From contig NZ_CP015411.1 of the NCBI RefSeq assembly GCF_001750165.1, positions 3,500,001 through 3,564,000 on the forward strand: a DNA stretch of 64,000 nucleotides, in the 5' to 3' direction. Position 1 is the first letter of the stretch; each line of letters begins with the position of its first letter. The translations under genes were made by a program, and so were the position numbers. This stretch comes from Pseudoalteromonas luteoviolacea. Its GTDB lineage: Bacteria; Pseudomonadota; Gammaproteobacteria; Enterobacterales; Alteromonadaceae. This document shows, piece after piece, positions 1-9,300 of the stretch. Below the pieces are notes generated by a model that made no database searches, was not told where the DNA came from, and saw only the letters and a program-made list of their open reading frames with translations.

Positions 1-745
1 TATCTTCAACTTGATGTAAAAATGGTACTCCTAAGCTGACATCGCTACCCTGCTCTAAACGATTATAAATATGCCGCTCTCCCACTACGATGCTATTGTC
101 AGTACCCAATTGCAAACTCAACTCACGAGTCCACTGAGTAAGTAGTTCTCGACAATCTGGCATCGCTGTATTAGCCATCGCACGCATCCTGTGCAAGCCC
201 TCTTTTAAGGTTTGCTGACTAAATACAGTATTCATCCATAATGCAAACTGATAACGCATTTCGTCAGAGTTAACAGCCGGTTTATTTATACAAATATTAT
301 GAGATTGCCCAGCCTTATCAATCAGTAAAACTAGCCAATGCTTACGGTCAAAGTCCAGTACTTCAACCCTGAACACTTTTTGGTTACTCACTTGTGGCAG
401 ACCAACAACACAACACACCTGATAATGCTGACTCAAAGAATGTGCCAACGTCACCAGCTGCTCTTGTTCCGGTTGCCAGTAGGTCGCAATATTGTCTAAT
501 TCAAAATATTCTTGAAGCCAATATTGGATGCCTACATCAGAGGGGACGCGTCCAGCTGAAGTATGGGGGGAATAGAGTAGTCCATGGTTTTCCAAGCGCG
601 CCATCGCATTGCGCACAGTCGCCGAACAAATAGCCATACCTTTCATCTTAGCTATTTTACTAGAGGCAACGGGCACCCCTTCACCATTACAGTAAAGAGT
701 CATCACAGCTGAGAAAACTTGTTTATCACGAGCACTTAATTTCAT
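1..745 (-). CDS. hrcA: HrcA-like heat-shock transcriptional repressor (partial, runs off left edge)
   Basis: About 248 residues of the N-terminal part are readable; the C-terminus lies outside the window. The protein starts with a winged-helix region (MKLSARDKQVFSAVMTLY) followed by SATVRNAMARLENHGLLYSP and HTSAGRVPSDVG. This is the DNA-binding signature of HrcA, the repressor of class I heat-shock operons, which normally binds CIRCE operators. The downstream part (residues 90 onward) is much less conserved by eye. The gene is divergent from nadK, with recN nearby, which fits the hrcA/grpE neighbourhood of other proteobacteria; grpE may lie just beyond the left edge. The ATG at 745 is chosen because the HrcA N-terminus aligns from there. 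Family assignment is firm for the DNA-binding domain; target genes are unknown. Confidence 0.8.
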   Translation of the reverse strand, partial: MKLSARDKQVFSAVMTLYCNGEGVPVASSKIAKMKGMAICSATVRNAMARLENHGLLYSPHTSAGRVPSDVGIQYWLQEYFELDNIATYWQPEQEQLVTLAHSLSQHYQVCCVVGLPQVSNQKVFRVEVLDFDRKHWLVLLIDKAGQSHNICINKPAVNSDEMRYQFALWMNTVFSQQTLKEGLHRMRAMANTAMPDCRELLTQWTRELSLQLGTDNSIVVGERHIYNRLEQGSDVSLGVPFLHQVED

Positions 746-753
746 AAATCTTT

Positions 754-781
754 ATGTTGGGGTGAATTTCAAAGTTTCAAG
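754..781 (-). promoter_or_regulatory. sigma32-like (RpoH) promoter of the hrcA-like gene
   Basis: Read on the reverse strand, CTTGAA (776-781) is followed after 13 bases by CCCCAACAT (754-762), close to the RpoH consensus CTTGAA-N13-CCCCATNT. The predicted transcription start lies only about 2-5 bases before the ATG at 745, so the mRNA would be leaderless or nearly so. I find no CIRCE inverted repeat here. Confidence 0.55.
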
Positions 782-839
782 CGCCTCAATTTTGAGATAA
801 TCTTGGGATAGTTGATATACCAAGGATTTGCATTAAAAA

Positions 840-1724
840 ATGAGCACTCCATTTAACACCATCGGCCTTATTGGCAAACCGAACCATGACGGCGCGGCTC
901 AGACCTTACATCGCCTTTATACATTTTTGCAAGCACTGGGTTATGACGTTTTTGTTGAGCGCCGTGCCGGCAAACAATTAGATGCCTTACAAGAAGTACA
1001 TTTGCTCGATCTCGTTCAACTTGGCGAAAAATGTGACCTAGCCGTTGTCGTTGGCGGGGATGGAAACATGTTGGGCGCAGCCCGTGTACTTGCTCGCTTT
1101 GATGTTGCTGTAATAGGCGTAAATCGAGGCAATCTCGGCTTTTTAACCGATTTGAACCCGCATGATTTTGAACCCGCTTTAGAGCAAGTACTTAGCGGTA
1201 AGTTTGTTGAAGAGCATCGTTTTTTACTGGAAGTAGAAGTCTATCGCCATGCTCAGTTGAAAAGTGCCAATTTAGCCGTTAACGAAGCAGTACTTCACGC
1301 TGATAAAGTTGCACACATGATAGAGTTTGAGGCTTTCATTGACGATCAATTTGTTTTTTCTCAGCGCTCTGATGGATTAATAGTGACAACACCGACAGGC
1401 TCAACCGCATACTCACTGTCAGGGGGTGGGCCAATTCTCACGCCAGAGCTTAATGCAGTGGCACTCGTTCCCATGTTTCCACATACACTTTCTAGCCGAC
1501 CTTTAGTTGTGGATGCCAATAAACAAATTAAACTAAAGCTCAGCCCAGAAAATACAGCTAGTTTACAAGTGAGTTGTGATAGTCATGTTGTACTCGCTCT
1601 TTTACCAGGAGACGAAGTGGTTATAAAAAAAGCAGCTCAAAAGCTACGTCTGATCCACCCGACCAGTTATTCCTACTACCATGTTCTTAGAGAGAAACTT
1701 AATTGGGGCAGCAGGCTTTACTAA
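840..1724 (+). CDS. nadK: NAD kinase
   Basis: Phosphorylates NAD to NADP in the cytoplasm, using ATP or polyphosphate. The 294-residue length is typical of the gammaproteobacterial enzyme. Visible motifs are GGDG (residues 72-75), NRGNLGFLTD (95-104), the NEA element (148-150) and the long conserved segment DGLIVTTPTGSTAYSLSGGG (178-197). The ATG at 840 is preceded by AAGGA at 822-826, a rather long spacing of 13 bases. It sits divergent from the hrcA-like gene and upstream of a hypothetical gene and recN, the common gammaproteobacterial order. Confidence 0.97.
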   Translation: MSTPFNTIGLIGKPNHDGAAQTLHRLYTFLQALGYDVFVERRAGKQLDALQEVHLLDLVQLGEKCDLAVVVGGDGNMLGAARVLARFDVAVIGVNRGNLGFLTDLNPHDFEPALEQVLSGKFVEEHRFLLEVEVYRHAQLKSANLAVNEAVLHADKVAHMIEFEAFIDDQFVFSQRSDGLIVTTPTGSTAYSLSGGGPILTPELNAVALVPMFPHTLSSRPLVVDANKQIKLKLSPENTASLQVSCDSHVVLALLPGDEVVIKKAAQKLRLIHPTSYSYYHVLREKLNWGSRLY

Positions 1725-1786
1725 AGTGAATTTGTTAAGCAGAATAGGACAGATTTATTTTCTAATTTAGGGAAAAGTAAGACAAC

Positions 1787-2374
1787 ATGACTTACATAGT
1801 GTTTGTATCGATAGTGTTGCTCATCACTATCCTCGGTGTTTACATGGTCATTGAAAACAATCGACAAAAAGCCCGTGATGCTGAGAAAAAAATTTTTAAT
1901 GAGCGTGTAAAAGACATTACTTCTTTGTATAAGAGAAAAATAGCCGAGTATGTTGACTGTAAACTGATCAGACCAAAGCATGCGCCGAAATTTAACGCTA
2001 TTGTCGGCAATTTTTTCGTAGTTCAAGCACACAATGAAGAAAATCTAGCACGCCTAGAAAGGGTTAGTGAACATTTATTAAGCCAAGTTGGCTCAGAGTT
2101 AAATAAATGTCGTAGCAATGACACGGTAGATTTACTAACCGAGCAATTATTTTTATTTGCTGCTGAATTGCCTTCAGCTGGCATTGCATACAATAAAAGC
2201 TTTTACACAGAAATTCTACCAGCGCTGATTTCTCGTATTCAGACACCAGATTCATACGAAGCACTGCAGCCGGAACCGGAGCCTGAAGAAAGTGCAGAGC
2301 CTGAAAACTTGCCTAATGATAGCAATGAGCAAGCGTCCCCTCCGTCAAGACAAGCAGCTGACGCCATCAATTAA
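1787..2374 (+). CDS. Membrane-anchored hypothetical protein between nadK and recN
   Basis: I do not recognise a named family. The 195-residue protein begins with a strong hydrophobic segment (residues 3-22, TYIVFVSIVLLITILGVYMV), suggesting a single N-terminal membrane anchor. A charged, probably helical region follows, and the tail from about residue 160 is rich in Pro, Glu and Ser (PEPEPEESAEPEN). Two cysteines lie in the middle. It starts 62 bases after nadK and ends 61 bases before recN, same strand. It could be co-transcribed with nadK, but recN has its own LexA-controlled promoter. Confidence 0.7.
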   Translation: MTYIVFVSIVLLITILGVYMVIENNRQKARDAEKKIFNERVKDITSLYKRKIAEYVDCKLIRPKHAPKFNAIVGNFFVVQAHNEENLARLERVSEHLLSQVGSELNKCRSNDTVDLLTEQLFLFAAELPSAGIAYNKSFYTEILPALISRIQTPDSYEALQPEPEPEESAEPENLPNDSNEQASPPSRQAADAIN

Positions 2375-2395
2375 AAGTTGATTTTTTAAGAAATG

Positions 2396-2434
2396 CTGTA
2401 TAAATTAACAGTAAAATACTGTTTGGATATACAG
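2396..2434 (+). promoter_or_regulatory. Two tandem LexA (SOS) boxes controlling recN
   Basis: Two perfect CTGT-N8-ACAG sites lie just upstream of recN: 2396-2411 (CTGTATAAATTAACAG) and 2419-2434 (CTGTTTGGATATACAG). The second ends one base before the start codon and covers the ribosome-binding region. A TATAAA at 2399-2404 inside box 1, with TTGATT at 2378-2383, could be the promoter, so LexA would block both polymerase binding and escape. Multiple LexA boxes are also known for E. coli recN. Confidence 0.9.
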
Positions 2435-2435
2435 C

Positions 2436-4112
2436 ATGCTTACTAGTTTGCAAATTAAAAACTTTGCCATAGTCAGTGAACTTAACATCGATTGGCGTTC
2501 TGGCATGACAGCCATTACTGGCGAAACCGGTGCAGGTAAGTCGATAGCAATTGATGCCCTATCCCTTTGTCTTGGTGAACGCGCTGATGCAAATGCGATA
2601 CGCCCTGAAAGTAGTAAAGCAGAAATTTCTGCGCAATTTGATATTCGTAAGTTGCCACAAGCACAAAAATTTCTTGCTGAGTTACTGCTCGATGATGAAG
2701 AACAAAACTGTATTTTACGTCGCGTGATCACACGAAATGGTCGCAGTAAAAGTTTTATCAATGGCTCCTCAGTAACAGCCGCTCAACTTAAAGAACTGGG
2801 CCAAATGCTGATAGCCATTCACGGACAGCACGCCCACCAATTGCTGTTAAAGCCCGAGCATCAGCTTGGCTTACTCGATGCGTATGCAGGCCACCAAAAC
2901 TTGCTAAGCGCAGTCAAAACCCAATATAACCACTATCACAAGCTGCAAAAAGAACACGCCAGCTTGTTAAAACAGCAGCATGCACAGGCAGCTAAAAAAC
3001 AACTGCTTGAGTATCAAGTTGAAGAGCTCGATGAATTTGCGCTTCAAGAAGGTGAATTTGAGCAAATTGAAGCTGAACATAACAGACTCAGCCACGCCCA
3101 AACTTTAGTAGAGAGCTCGCAACGTGAGCTGATGAGCCTTTATGAACAAGATGACCAAACAGTACTTGGTCAACTTCAACACAGTGTGCAAACCTTTAGT
3201 GAGCTAAGTACATTAGATAAATCTTTGGAGGGGATATCTCAAATGCTCAGCGAAGCAGCTGTGCAGCTAGAAGAAGCCTGTCGGGAGATCCGTAGCTATG
3301 GTGAAAGCGTTGAGCAAGATCCTATCCGTTTGCAAGAAATCGAAGAGCGGATCACGCAAGCGATGGCGCTTTCAAGAAAACACCAAATTCAACCTGATCA
3401 GCTCGCAGCTCACCACTTTGCTTTAAAGCAAGAGCTAGATAACATCTGTTCAGACAACGCGCGTATCGACGACTTAGAACATGAAATTGCAGAAGCATTA
3501 CACGCTTATCACATTTCTGCTAGCCAACTAAGTGAAAGCCGCGCCGTTGCAGCGAGCACACTCAACACGCTTATCACAGAGAGTATGCACGAGCTTTCTA
3601 TGGAAAATGGCCGCTTTGCCATTGAGCTTAGCAAAGAGACAGATCGACGCCCCAATGAACTCGGTATGGATAATATTGAGTTTCTGGTATCTACCAACCC
3701 AGGCCAACCAATGCAGGCACTTGCTAAAGTCGCTTCAGGTGGTGAATTGTCAAGAATAAGCTTAGCAATTCAAGTAATTATCGCAAATAAAGTCACCACA
3801 CCAACTTTGATTTTCGATGAAGTAGATGTAGGTATATCTGGCCCTACAGCGTCTCAAGTAGGAAAGCAATTGCGCTTATTAGGTAAATCAACGCAAGTCA
3901 TTTGTGTAACGCACTTGCCGCAAGTTGCCTGTAGTGGTCATCAACAGTTTTTTGTGCAAAAAGCAGTTGAAAATGCGCAAACTTACACCTCTATGGTGCC
4001 ACTAAATGAGCAAAAACGAGTAGATGAAATAGCCCGTTTACTCGGTGGTGACAGCGTAAGTGATACCACGCGAGCCAGTGCCAAAGAGCTACTCAGTGTA
4101 CAGGGCTGTTAA
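2436..4112 (+). CDS. recN: DNA repair protein RecN
   Basis: SMC-like ATPase acting in double-strand-break repair and SOS-induced. At 558 residues it has the family length. The N-terminal half-domain has Walker A GETGAGKS (29-36). A long coiled-coil middle is split by the RecN zinc-free hinge. The C-terminal half-domain has the ABC signature SGGELSR (about 433-439), Walker B TLIFDEVDVGISG (about 457-469) and CVTHLPQVA. The ATG at 2436 directly follows the second LexA box; GGA at 2425-2427 is the only weak ribosome-binding sequence. Likely strongly damage-inducible. Confidence 0.97.
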   Translation: MLTSLQIKNFAIVSELNIDWRSGMTAITGETGAGKSIAIDALSLCLGERADANAIRPESSKAEISAQFDIRKLPQAQKFLAELLLDDEEQNCILRRVITRNGRSKSFINGSSVTAAQLKELGQMLIAIHGQHAHQLLLKPEHQLGLLDAYAGHQNLLSAVKTQYNHYHKLQKEHASLLKQQHAQAAKKQLLEYQVEELDEFALQEGEFEQIEAEHNRLSHAQTLVESSQRELMSLYEQDDQTVLGQLQHSVQTFSELSTLDKSLEGISQMLSEAAVQLEEACREIRSYGESVEQDPIRLQEIEERITQAMALSRKHQIQPDQLAAHHFALKQELDNICSDNARIDDLEHEIAEALHAYHISASQLSESRAVAASTLNTLITESMHELSMENGRFAIELSKETDRRPNELGMDNIEFLVSTNPGQPMQALAKVASGGELSRISLAIQVIIANKVTTPTLIFDEVDVGISGPTASQVGKQLRLLGKSTQVICVTHLPQVACSGHQQFFVQKAVENAQTYTSMVPLNEQKRVDEIARLLGGDSVSDTTRASAKELLSVQGC

Positions 4113-4130
4113 GCTAATGTCGAAAAGCAA

Positions 4131-4154
4131 AGAGGTATCAAGATTGATACCTCT
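4131..4154. terminator. Inverted repeat between convergent recN and cytochrome b561 genes
   Basis: Perfect 10-bp arms AGAGGTATCA / TGATACCTCT around an AGAT loop, placed between convergent gene ends. There is no T-tract on either side, so it may be a weak bidirectional terminator or an mRNA 3'-end stabiliser. Confidence 0.5.
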
Positions 4155-4164
4155 AATGAAATAA

Positions 4165-4755
4165 TTAGGGGGCGTTTGAGGTCATTTTTTTAAGGGTGCG
4201 ATCTTTTTTCACAAAATGGTGGAACAAAGCAGCACCAGCATGTCCGACAATCAATATCCACATGAGCCATGCACCTAAAATTTCTTTATGAATAAAATCA
4301 ATTGGCTTTTCAAACTCTTTAAAAGTAAGCCCCCAACTTTCCACTACTAGATATTGAAACAGCGCCGTATCTGAAAACTTTGGTATATCGAATAAAAAGA
4401 AGAACTCCGTATTTGCACCTGTTCCAATATACCCCGTAATCGGCGCGATAATCATGATCGCATAGAGGGCGTAATGACCTAAATGTGCGGCTAAATGCTC
4501 CAAGCTAGTACCCGGCTCAGGCGTTGGTGATTTATTCATTGCTCGCCACAACAATCTCAGCACCACAATCGCCATTATAGATACACCAAACGATAAGTGT
4601 AATTGCAATGCCGTCCAGTTTTCTGGTGTTTTTGCCTCTGTAAACCACTGGCGATAGTACACGCTTAGATATGCTGCTAAAAATAACATAGCCATCAGCC
4701 AATGGATCCATTTGGCAATACTGCCATAGTCTGTATCACTATTTTTAAACGACAT
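4165..4755 (-). CDS. Cytochrome b561 family protein
   Basis: Four-helix inner-membrane di-haem cytochrome, likely moving electrons between quinone and respiratory or oxidative-stress partners. From the chosen start the protein is 196 residues. IAKWIHW carries the first haem-ligand His; further His residues appear in QLHLSFG, LGHYALY and IVGHAGAALFHHF. Four hydrophobic segments are visible. The ATG at 4755 is chosen over an upstream in-frame ATG at 4818 because GAGG lies 6 bases upstream and family members begin near here. The exact physiological partner is not indicated by the neighbours. Confidence 0.85.
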   Translation of the reverse strand: MSFKNSDTDYGSIAKWIHWLMAMLFLAAYLSVYYRQWFTEAKTPENWTALQLHLSFGVSIMAIVVLRLLWRAMNKSPTPEPGTSLEHLAAHLGHYALYAIMIIAPITGYIGTGANTEFFFLFDIPKFSDTALFQYLVVESWGLTFKEFEKPIDFIHKEILGAWLMWILIVGHAGAALFHHFVKKDRTLKKMTSNAP

Positions 4756-4905
4756 AGATGCCTCAATCATTTTGCTACTTAAGTTTAATGTTAAAGCTGA
4801 TGATAATGCTAAACACACCCCTTGTATTGCGGTTATTTATGGACAAGGTATCCAAAAAAATAGAACGTAAGGGCAGTGGTCAGGCGCTAGCGACTCTAAA
4901 ACAAA

Positions 4906-4935
4906 AAAGCCCCATCATCGAAATGACGGGGCTTT
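4906..4935 (-). terminator. Rho-independent terminator of the gltBD operon
   Basis: On the reverse strand AAAGCCCC and GGGGCTTT form the outer stem, with a CAT/ATG inner stem and a TTCG loop, followed by a run of T. It lies about 30 bases after the gltD stop. Confidence 0.9.
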
Positions 4936-4967
4936 AAGCAAAGTACTAAGTTATCTTAAATTTTTGG

Positions 4968-6383
4968 TCATACTTCAAGGTAATCTAAAATACCTTCAGC
5001 GGCGTTTCTGCCTTCAAAAATTGCCGTTACAACCAGATCAGAGCCTCTTACTGCATCACCTCCAGCGAAAATCTTGGGGTTACTCGTTTGATGTGTAAAG
5101 GCCCCCTGCTCTGGTGCAACGATCCCACCCCAGTGATTAATTTCGACATCATACTGAGCGAGCCAATCTAGGTTATGTGGTTTAAAACCAAACGCAAGGA
5201 TCACAGCATCTGCATCTATGATATGTTCTGAACCTGCGACTTCCTGCGCTCGCCGACGGCCATTACTATCAGCCTCACCAAGTTCTGTTTTGACCATCTG
5301 CACACCAGTTACATTGCCCTGCTCATTTAATACTATGCCTTTAGGCTGCACATTGAATTGAAAATTAACCCCTTCCTCTTTTGCGTTTTTAACTTCACGC
5401 TTGGAGCCCGGCATATTTTCTTCATCACGGCGATAAGCACAAACCACAGATTTGGCATTTTGACGTACCGATGTTCTAACACAGTCCATCGCTGTATCCC
5501 CACCACCAAGCACAACTACTCGCTTATCCGCCATGCTAATATAAGTTTGCTGAGACTCGTCATAACCCATGACGCGATTTGTATTACCAATCAGAAATGG
5601 TAAGGCATCATACACCTGTTTAGCATCCTCATTCTCCAGGCCACCGCGCATATATTGATAGGTACCCACACCGACAAACACAGCATCATACTGGGCAATT
5701 AACTCGTCCATTGTCACATCTTTGCCAACTTCCGTATTTAACTTAAACTCCACGCCCATTTCCGTGAAGATCTCTCGACGCTTTTCCATCACCGTTTTTT
5801 CTAGCTTAAAAGAGGGAATACCAAATGTAAGCAAACCGCCGATCTCAGGGTTTCTATCGTACACAACTGCTTTAACGCCATTTCTAACTAAAATATCAGC
5901 ACAGCCAAGTCCGGCAGGTCCAGCACCGATTATGGCAACCTTTTTGTCTGTCCAAGTGACATACGAAAGGTCAGGTTTCCAACCTTGTGCAAAAGCCGTA
6001 TCAGTAATGTACTTTTCAATATTACCAATAGTCACAGCCCCAAACTCATCATTCAAAGTACAAGACCCTTCACAAAGTCTATCTTGTGGGCATACTCGTC
6101 CGCATACCTCGGGTAAACTGTTTGTACGATGAGATAACTCTGCGGCTTCAAAAATCCGTCCGGTGCGGATCAACTTTAACCACTGAGGTATATAATTGTG
6201 CACAGGGCACTTCCACTCACAATATGGGTTTCCGCAATCTAGACAACGGTCGGCTTGAGAGTCAACTTGTTGTCCCGAAAAAGGCTCGTAGATTTCTACA
6301 AAAGAGCTCTTGCGTGTTGATATCGGTTTTTTTCTTGGATCAACGCGCTGAACATCGATAAATTGGTAAACGTTTTCGCTCAT
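4968..6383 (-). CDS. gltD: Glutamate synthase (NADPH) small subunit
   Basis: Feeds NADPH electrons through FAD and [4Fe-4S] clusters to the large subunit GltB. The 471-residue length matches E. coli GltD. The N-terminal iron-sulfur region shows CLDCGNPYCEWKC and CGRVCPQDRLCEGSC. The FAD fold has GAGPAGLG and the NADPH fold has LGGGDTAMD; the C-terminal AGGDAVRGSDLVV motif closes the FAD site. The ATG at 6383 is chosen because TAAAGGAGGAG lies just upstream; a longer in-frame reading would overlap gltB. It follows gltB after 10 bases, the usual operon arrangement. Confidence 0.97.
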   Translation of the reverse strand: MSENVYQFIDVQRVDPRKKPISTRKSSFVEIYEPFSGQQVDSQADRCLDCGNPYCEWKCPVHNYIPQWLKLIRTGRIFEAAELSHRTNSLPEVCGRVCPQDRLCEGSCTLNDEFGAVTIGNIEKYITDTAFAQGWKPDLSYVTWTDKKVAIIGAGPAGLGCADILVRNGVKAVVYDRNPEIGGLLTFGIPSFKLEKTVMEKRREIFTEMGVEFKLNTEVGKDVTMDELIAQYDAVFVGVGTYQYMRGGLENEDAKQVYDALPFLIGNTNRVMGYDESQQTYISMADKRVVVLGGGDTAMDCVRTSVRQNAKSVVCAYRRDEENMPGSKREVKNAKEEGVNFQFNVQPKGIVLNEQGNVTGVQMVKTELGEADSNGRRRAQEVAGSEHIIDADAVILAFGFKPHNLDWLAQYDVEINHWGGIVAPEQGAFTHQTSNPKIFAGGDAVRGSDLVVTAIFEGRNAAEGILDYLEV

Positions 6384-6393
6384 AACTCCTCCT

Positions 6394-9300
6394 TTACTGC
6401 GCCTGTACTCTAAGTTCTGCACTACTGCGCGCTCGATGTCCAAGCAAGCTCTTTACATCACTTGACTTAGGTTTCACTAACTTAAACATAGGTACATACA
6501 ATTCAAAGTTAGCAAGTACTTGCTCAGCCCTATCAGAACCAGTGCACTCCAAATGCTCAGCAATCATGCCTCTTAAATGCTCTTGATGAGAAGGCAAGTT
6601 ATCTAACGTTAATACCTCAACTAATTCTGGATTAAAGCGTTTATCCATATCGTATTCTTCGTCTAAAACGTAAGCAAAGCCCCCTGTCATACCGGCGCCA
6701 AAGTTCACACCAATTTGACCAAGTACACACACTACACCACCTGTCATATACTCACAGCCATTATCACCTAAGCCCTCAACGACAGCATGCACACCAGAGT
6801 TACGTACAGCGAAACGCTCACCCACTTTTCCTGCAGCAAATAACTTTCCGCCCGTTGCACCATATAAACAGGTATTCCCTGCTATCGTCGCTTGATGAGA
6901 CTTAAAGCTAGAACCAAGTGGTGGCCTTATTACCAACTTACCACCTGCCATACCCTTGCCGACATAGTCATTTGCATCACCAACAAGGGTTAACTCCAAA
7001 CCACCAGCATTCCACACACCGAATGACTGCCCTGCCGTACCATGCAGCTCAATTGCCACTGGATCTGCTGCCATTCCCTGATTTCCGTATAAGTTAGCAA
7101 TGTACCCTGACAGCATCGCACCCACAGACCGATCTGTGTTTTTAATTCGGCTAACTAGCGATGTACCACTTTTATCATCAATGGCTTGTTGGGACTTATT
7201 CAACAAAGACTCGTTTAACGCGCCAGAATAATGCGACGTATTTTCAGCACTACAGTACAAAGTTTGATTGCTTGGGTTGTTCGGTTTCGCCAAAATTGGT
7301 GACAAGTCTAGTTTTTGTTGCTTACTCGTCTTGCCTTCTATTACTTCCAGCAGATCAGTGCGACCAATTAAGTCCGTAAGTTTAGTCACACCTAAGGTAG
7401 CCATTAATTCTCGCGCTTCCTGTGCAATAAACTTAAAGTAATTCATCGCCATCTCTGGTAAACCATGATAATGACGCTGACGCAACGTATCATCCTGTGT
7501 TGCGACACCTGTAGCGCAATTGTTTAAGTGACAGATACGTAAGTACTTACAACCTAGTGCAACCATAGGACCAGTACCAAAGCCAAAGCTCTCTGCACCT
7601 AAGATAGCGGCTTTGATGATGTCTAGGCCCGTTTTCAGCCCTCCATCAGTCTGCAAACGGATCCGATGACGTAGCCCATTTTCAACCAGCGCTTGCTGCG
7701 TTTCTGCAAGACCTAGCTCCCATGGACAACCTGCATATTTAACAGATGTAAGCGGGCTTGCACCTGTACCACCGTCATAACCTGCAATGGTGATCAGGTC
7801 AGCATATGCCTTAGCTACACCAGTTGCGATAGTGCCAACACCAGGCTCTGAGACTAACTTCACCGAGATCATCGCCTTAGGGTTAACCTGCTTCAAATCG
7901 AAAATAAGCTGAGCTAAATCTTCAATGGAATAAATATCATGATGAGGTGGTGGTGAAATCAAAGTGACGCCAGGTACCGAATACCTGAGTTTTGCTATAT
8001 ATGGCGTGACTTTTTCACCCGGTAGTTGTCCACCCTCGCCTGGTTTTGCACCCTGCGCTACTTTTATCTGGATCACATCAGCACTTTGCAAATAATGTGG
8101 TGTGACGCCAAACCGACCTGAGGCAACCTGTTTGATACGAGAGTTTTTCTCGTTGCCAAATCGCAGCTTATCCTCACCGCCTTCACCAGAGTTTGAAAAG
8201 CCGCCTAAACGGTTCATCGCGATTGCCAGTGCCTCGTGCGCTTCAGGAGAAAGCGCACCAATACTCATTGCAGCAGAGTCAAAACGCTTATACAAAGCTT
8301 CTGCCGGCTCCACATCTTCAATTGAAACCGCGTTGAGCGAAGACTTTAATTTCAATAAATCTCTTAAATTAGTGACAGGTCGATTATTAACAATATCTGC
8401 GTATTTTAAATAATCTTCGTATTTACCTGACTTAACAGCCACTTGTAGTGATTGCACCACATCAGGATTGTAAGCATGGTATTCACCACCGTGCACAAAT
8501 TTAAGTAATCCACCATGGCTCAATAGTTTACGTTTACTGAACGCCAATTGGTTTAATAGCTTGCTCTCAGCCTCAAAATCACTAAAGTCTGCGCCTTTTA
8601 TGCGGCTCACCACTCCCTTAAAGCACAGGTCGACAACATCATCAGCAAGACCCACTGCTTCAAACAACATGGAGCACCGATATGACGCAATGGTGCTAAT
8701 GCCCATTTTAGACATGATTTTATACAGGCCTTTGTTTATTGCATTGCGATAAGCAAGCGTCACATCTCGGTATGATTTTTTAATCACACCTTTATCACAT
8801 AGGGAAACGAGCGTTTCGTAGGCCAAGTAAGGGTAAATTGCGGTGGCACCAAAGCCTAGTAGTACAGCAAATTGATGCGGGTCACGCGCACTGCCCGTCT
8901 CCACAATTATATTAGAGTCGCAACGCAGGTTCTCATTCACTAAACGCTGTTGAATTGCACCTACTGCCATGGCGGCGGGTATTTGCAATTGGCCTTTAGC
9001 AATATCTCTATCGCTCACCACTATCATCACACAGCCACTAGCGGCTTTTTGCTGAGCCTCATCACACACTCGCACAATGGCACTTTGCAAGCCTTCGTCT
9101 GGTGCATAATTAAGGCTTATTTTACCAACTTGATAGTGAGCGTCATCTGCTTCTGTAAGTTGCTTGATATCCGAATACGTCAAGATGGGTGAGTCAAACT
9201 GCAATCGCTTCGCGTGACCTGTGGTCTCATTAAATACGTTTTGCTCACGACCGATACATGTTGCCAGTGACATCACGTGATTTTCACGTAATGGATCAAT

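Noticed and set aside
394..633. Forward reading frame of 79 codons
   Set aside because: It lies fully inside the reverse-strand hrcA-like gene and has no family resemblance.
841..850. GAGCACTC resembling a CIRCE half-site near nadK start
   Set aside because: No matching inverted half-site at the CIRCE spacing; the bases are coding nadK.
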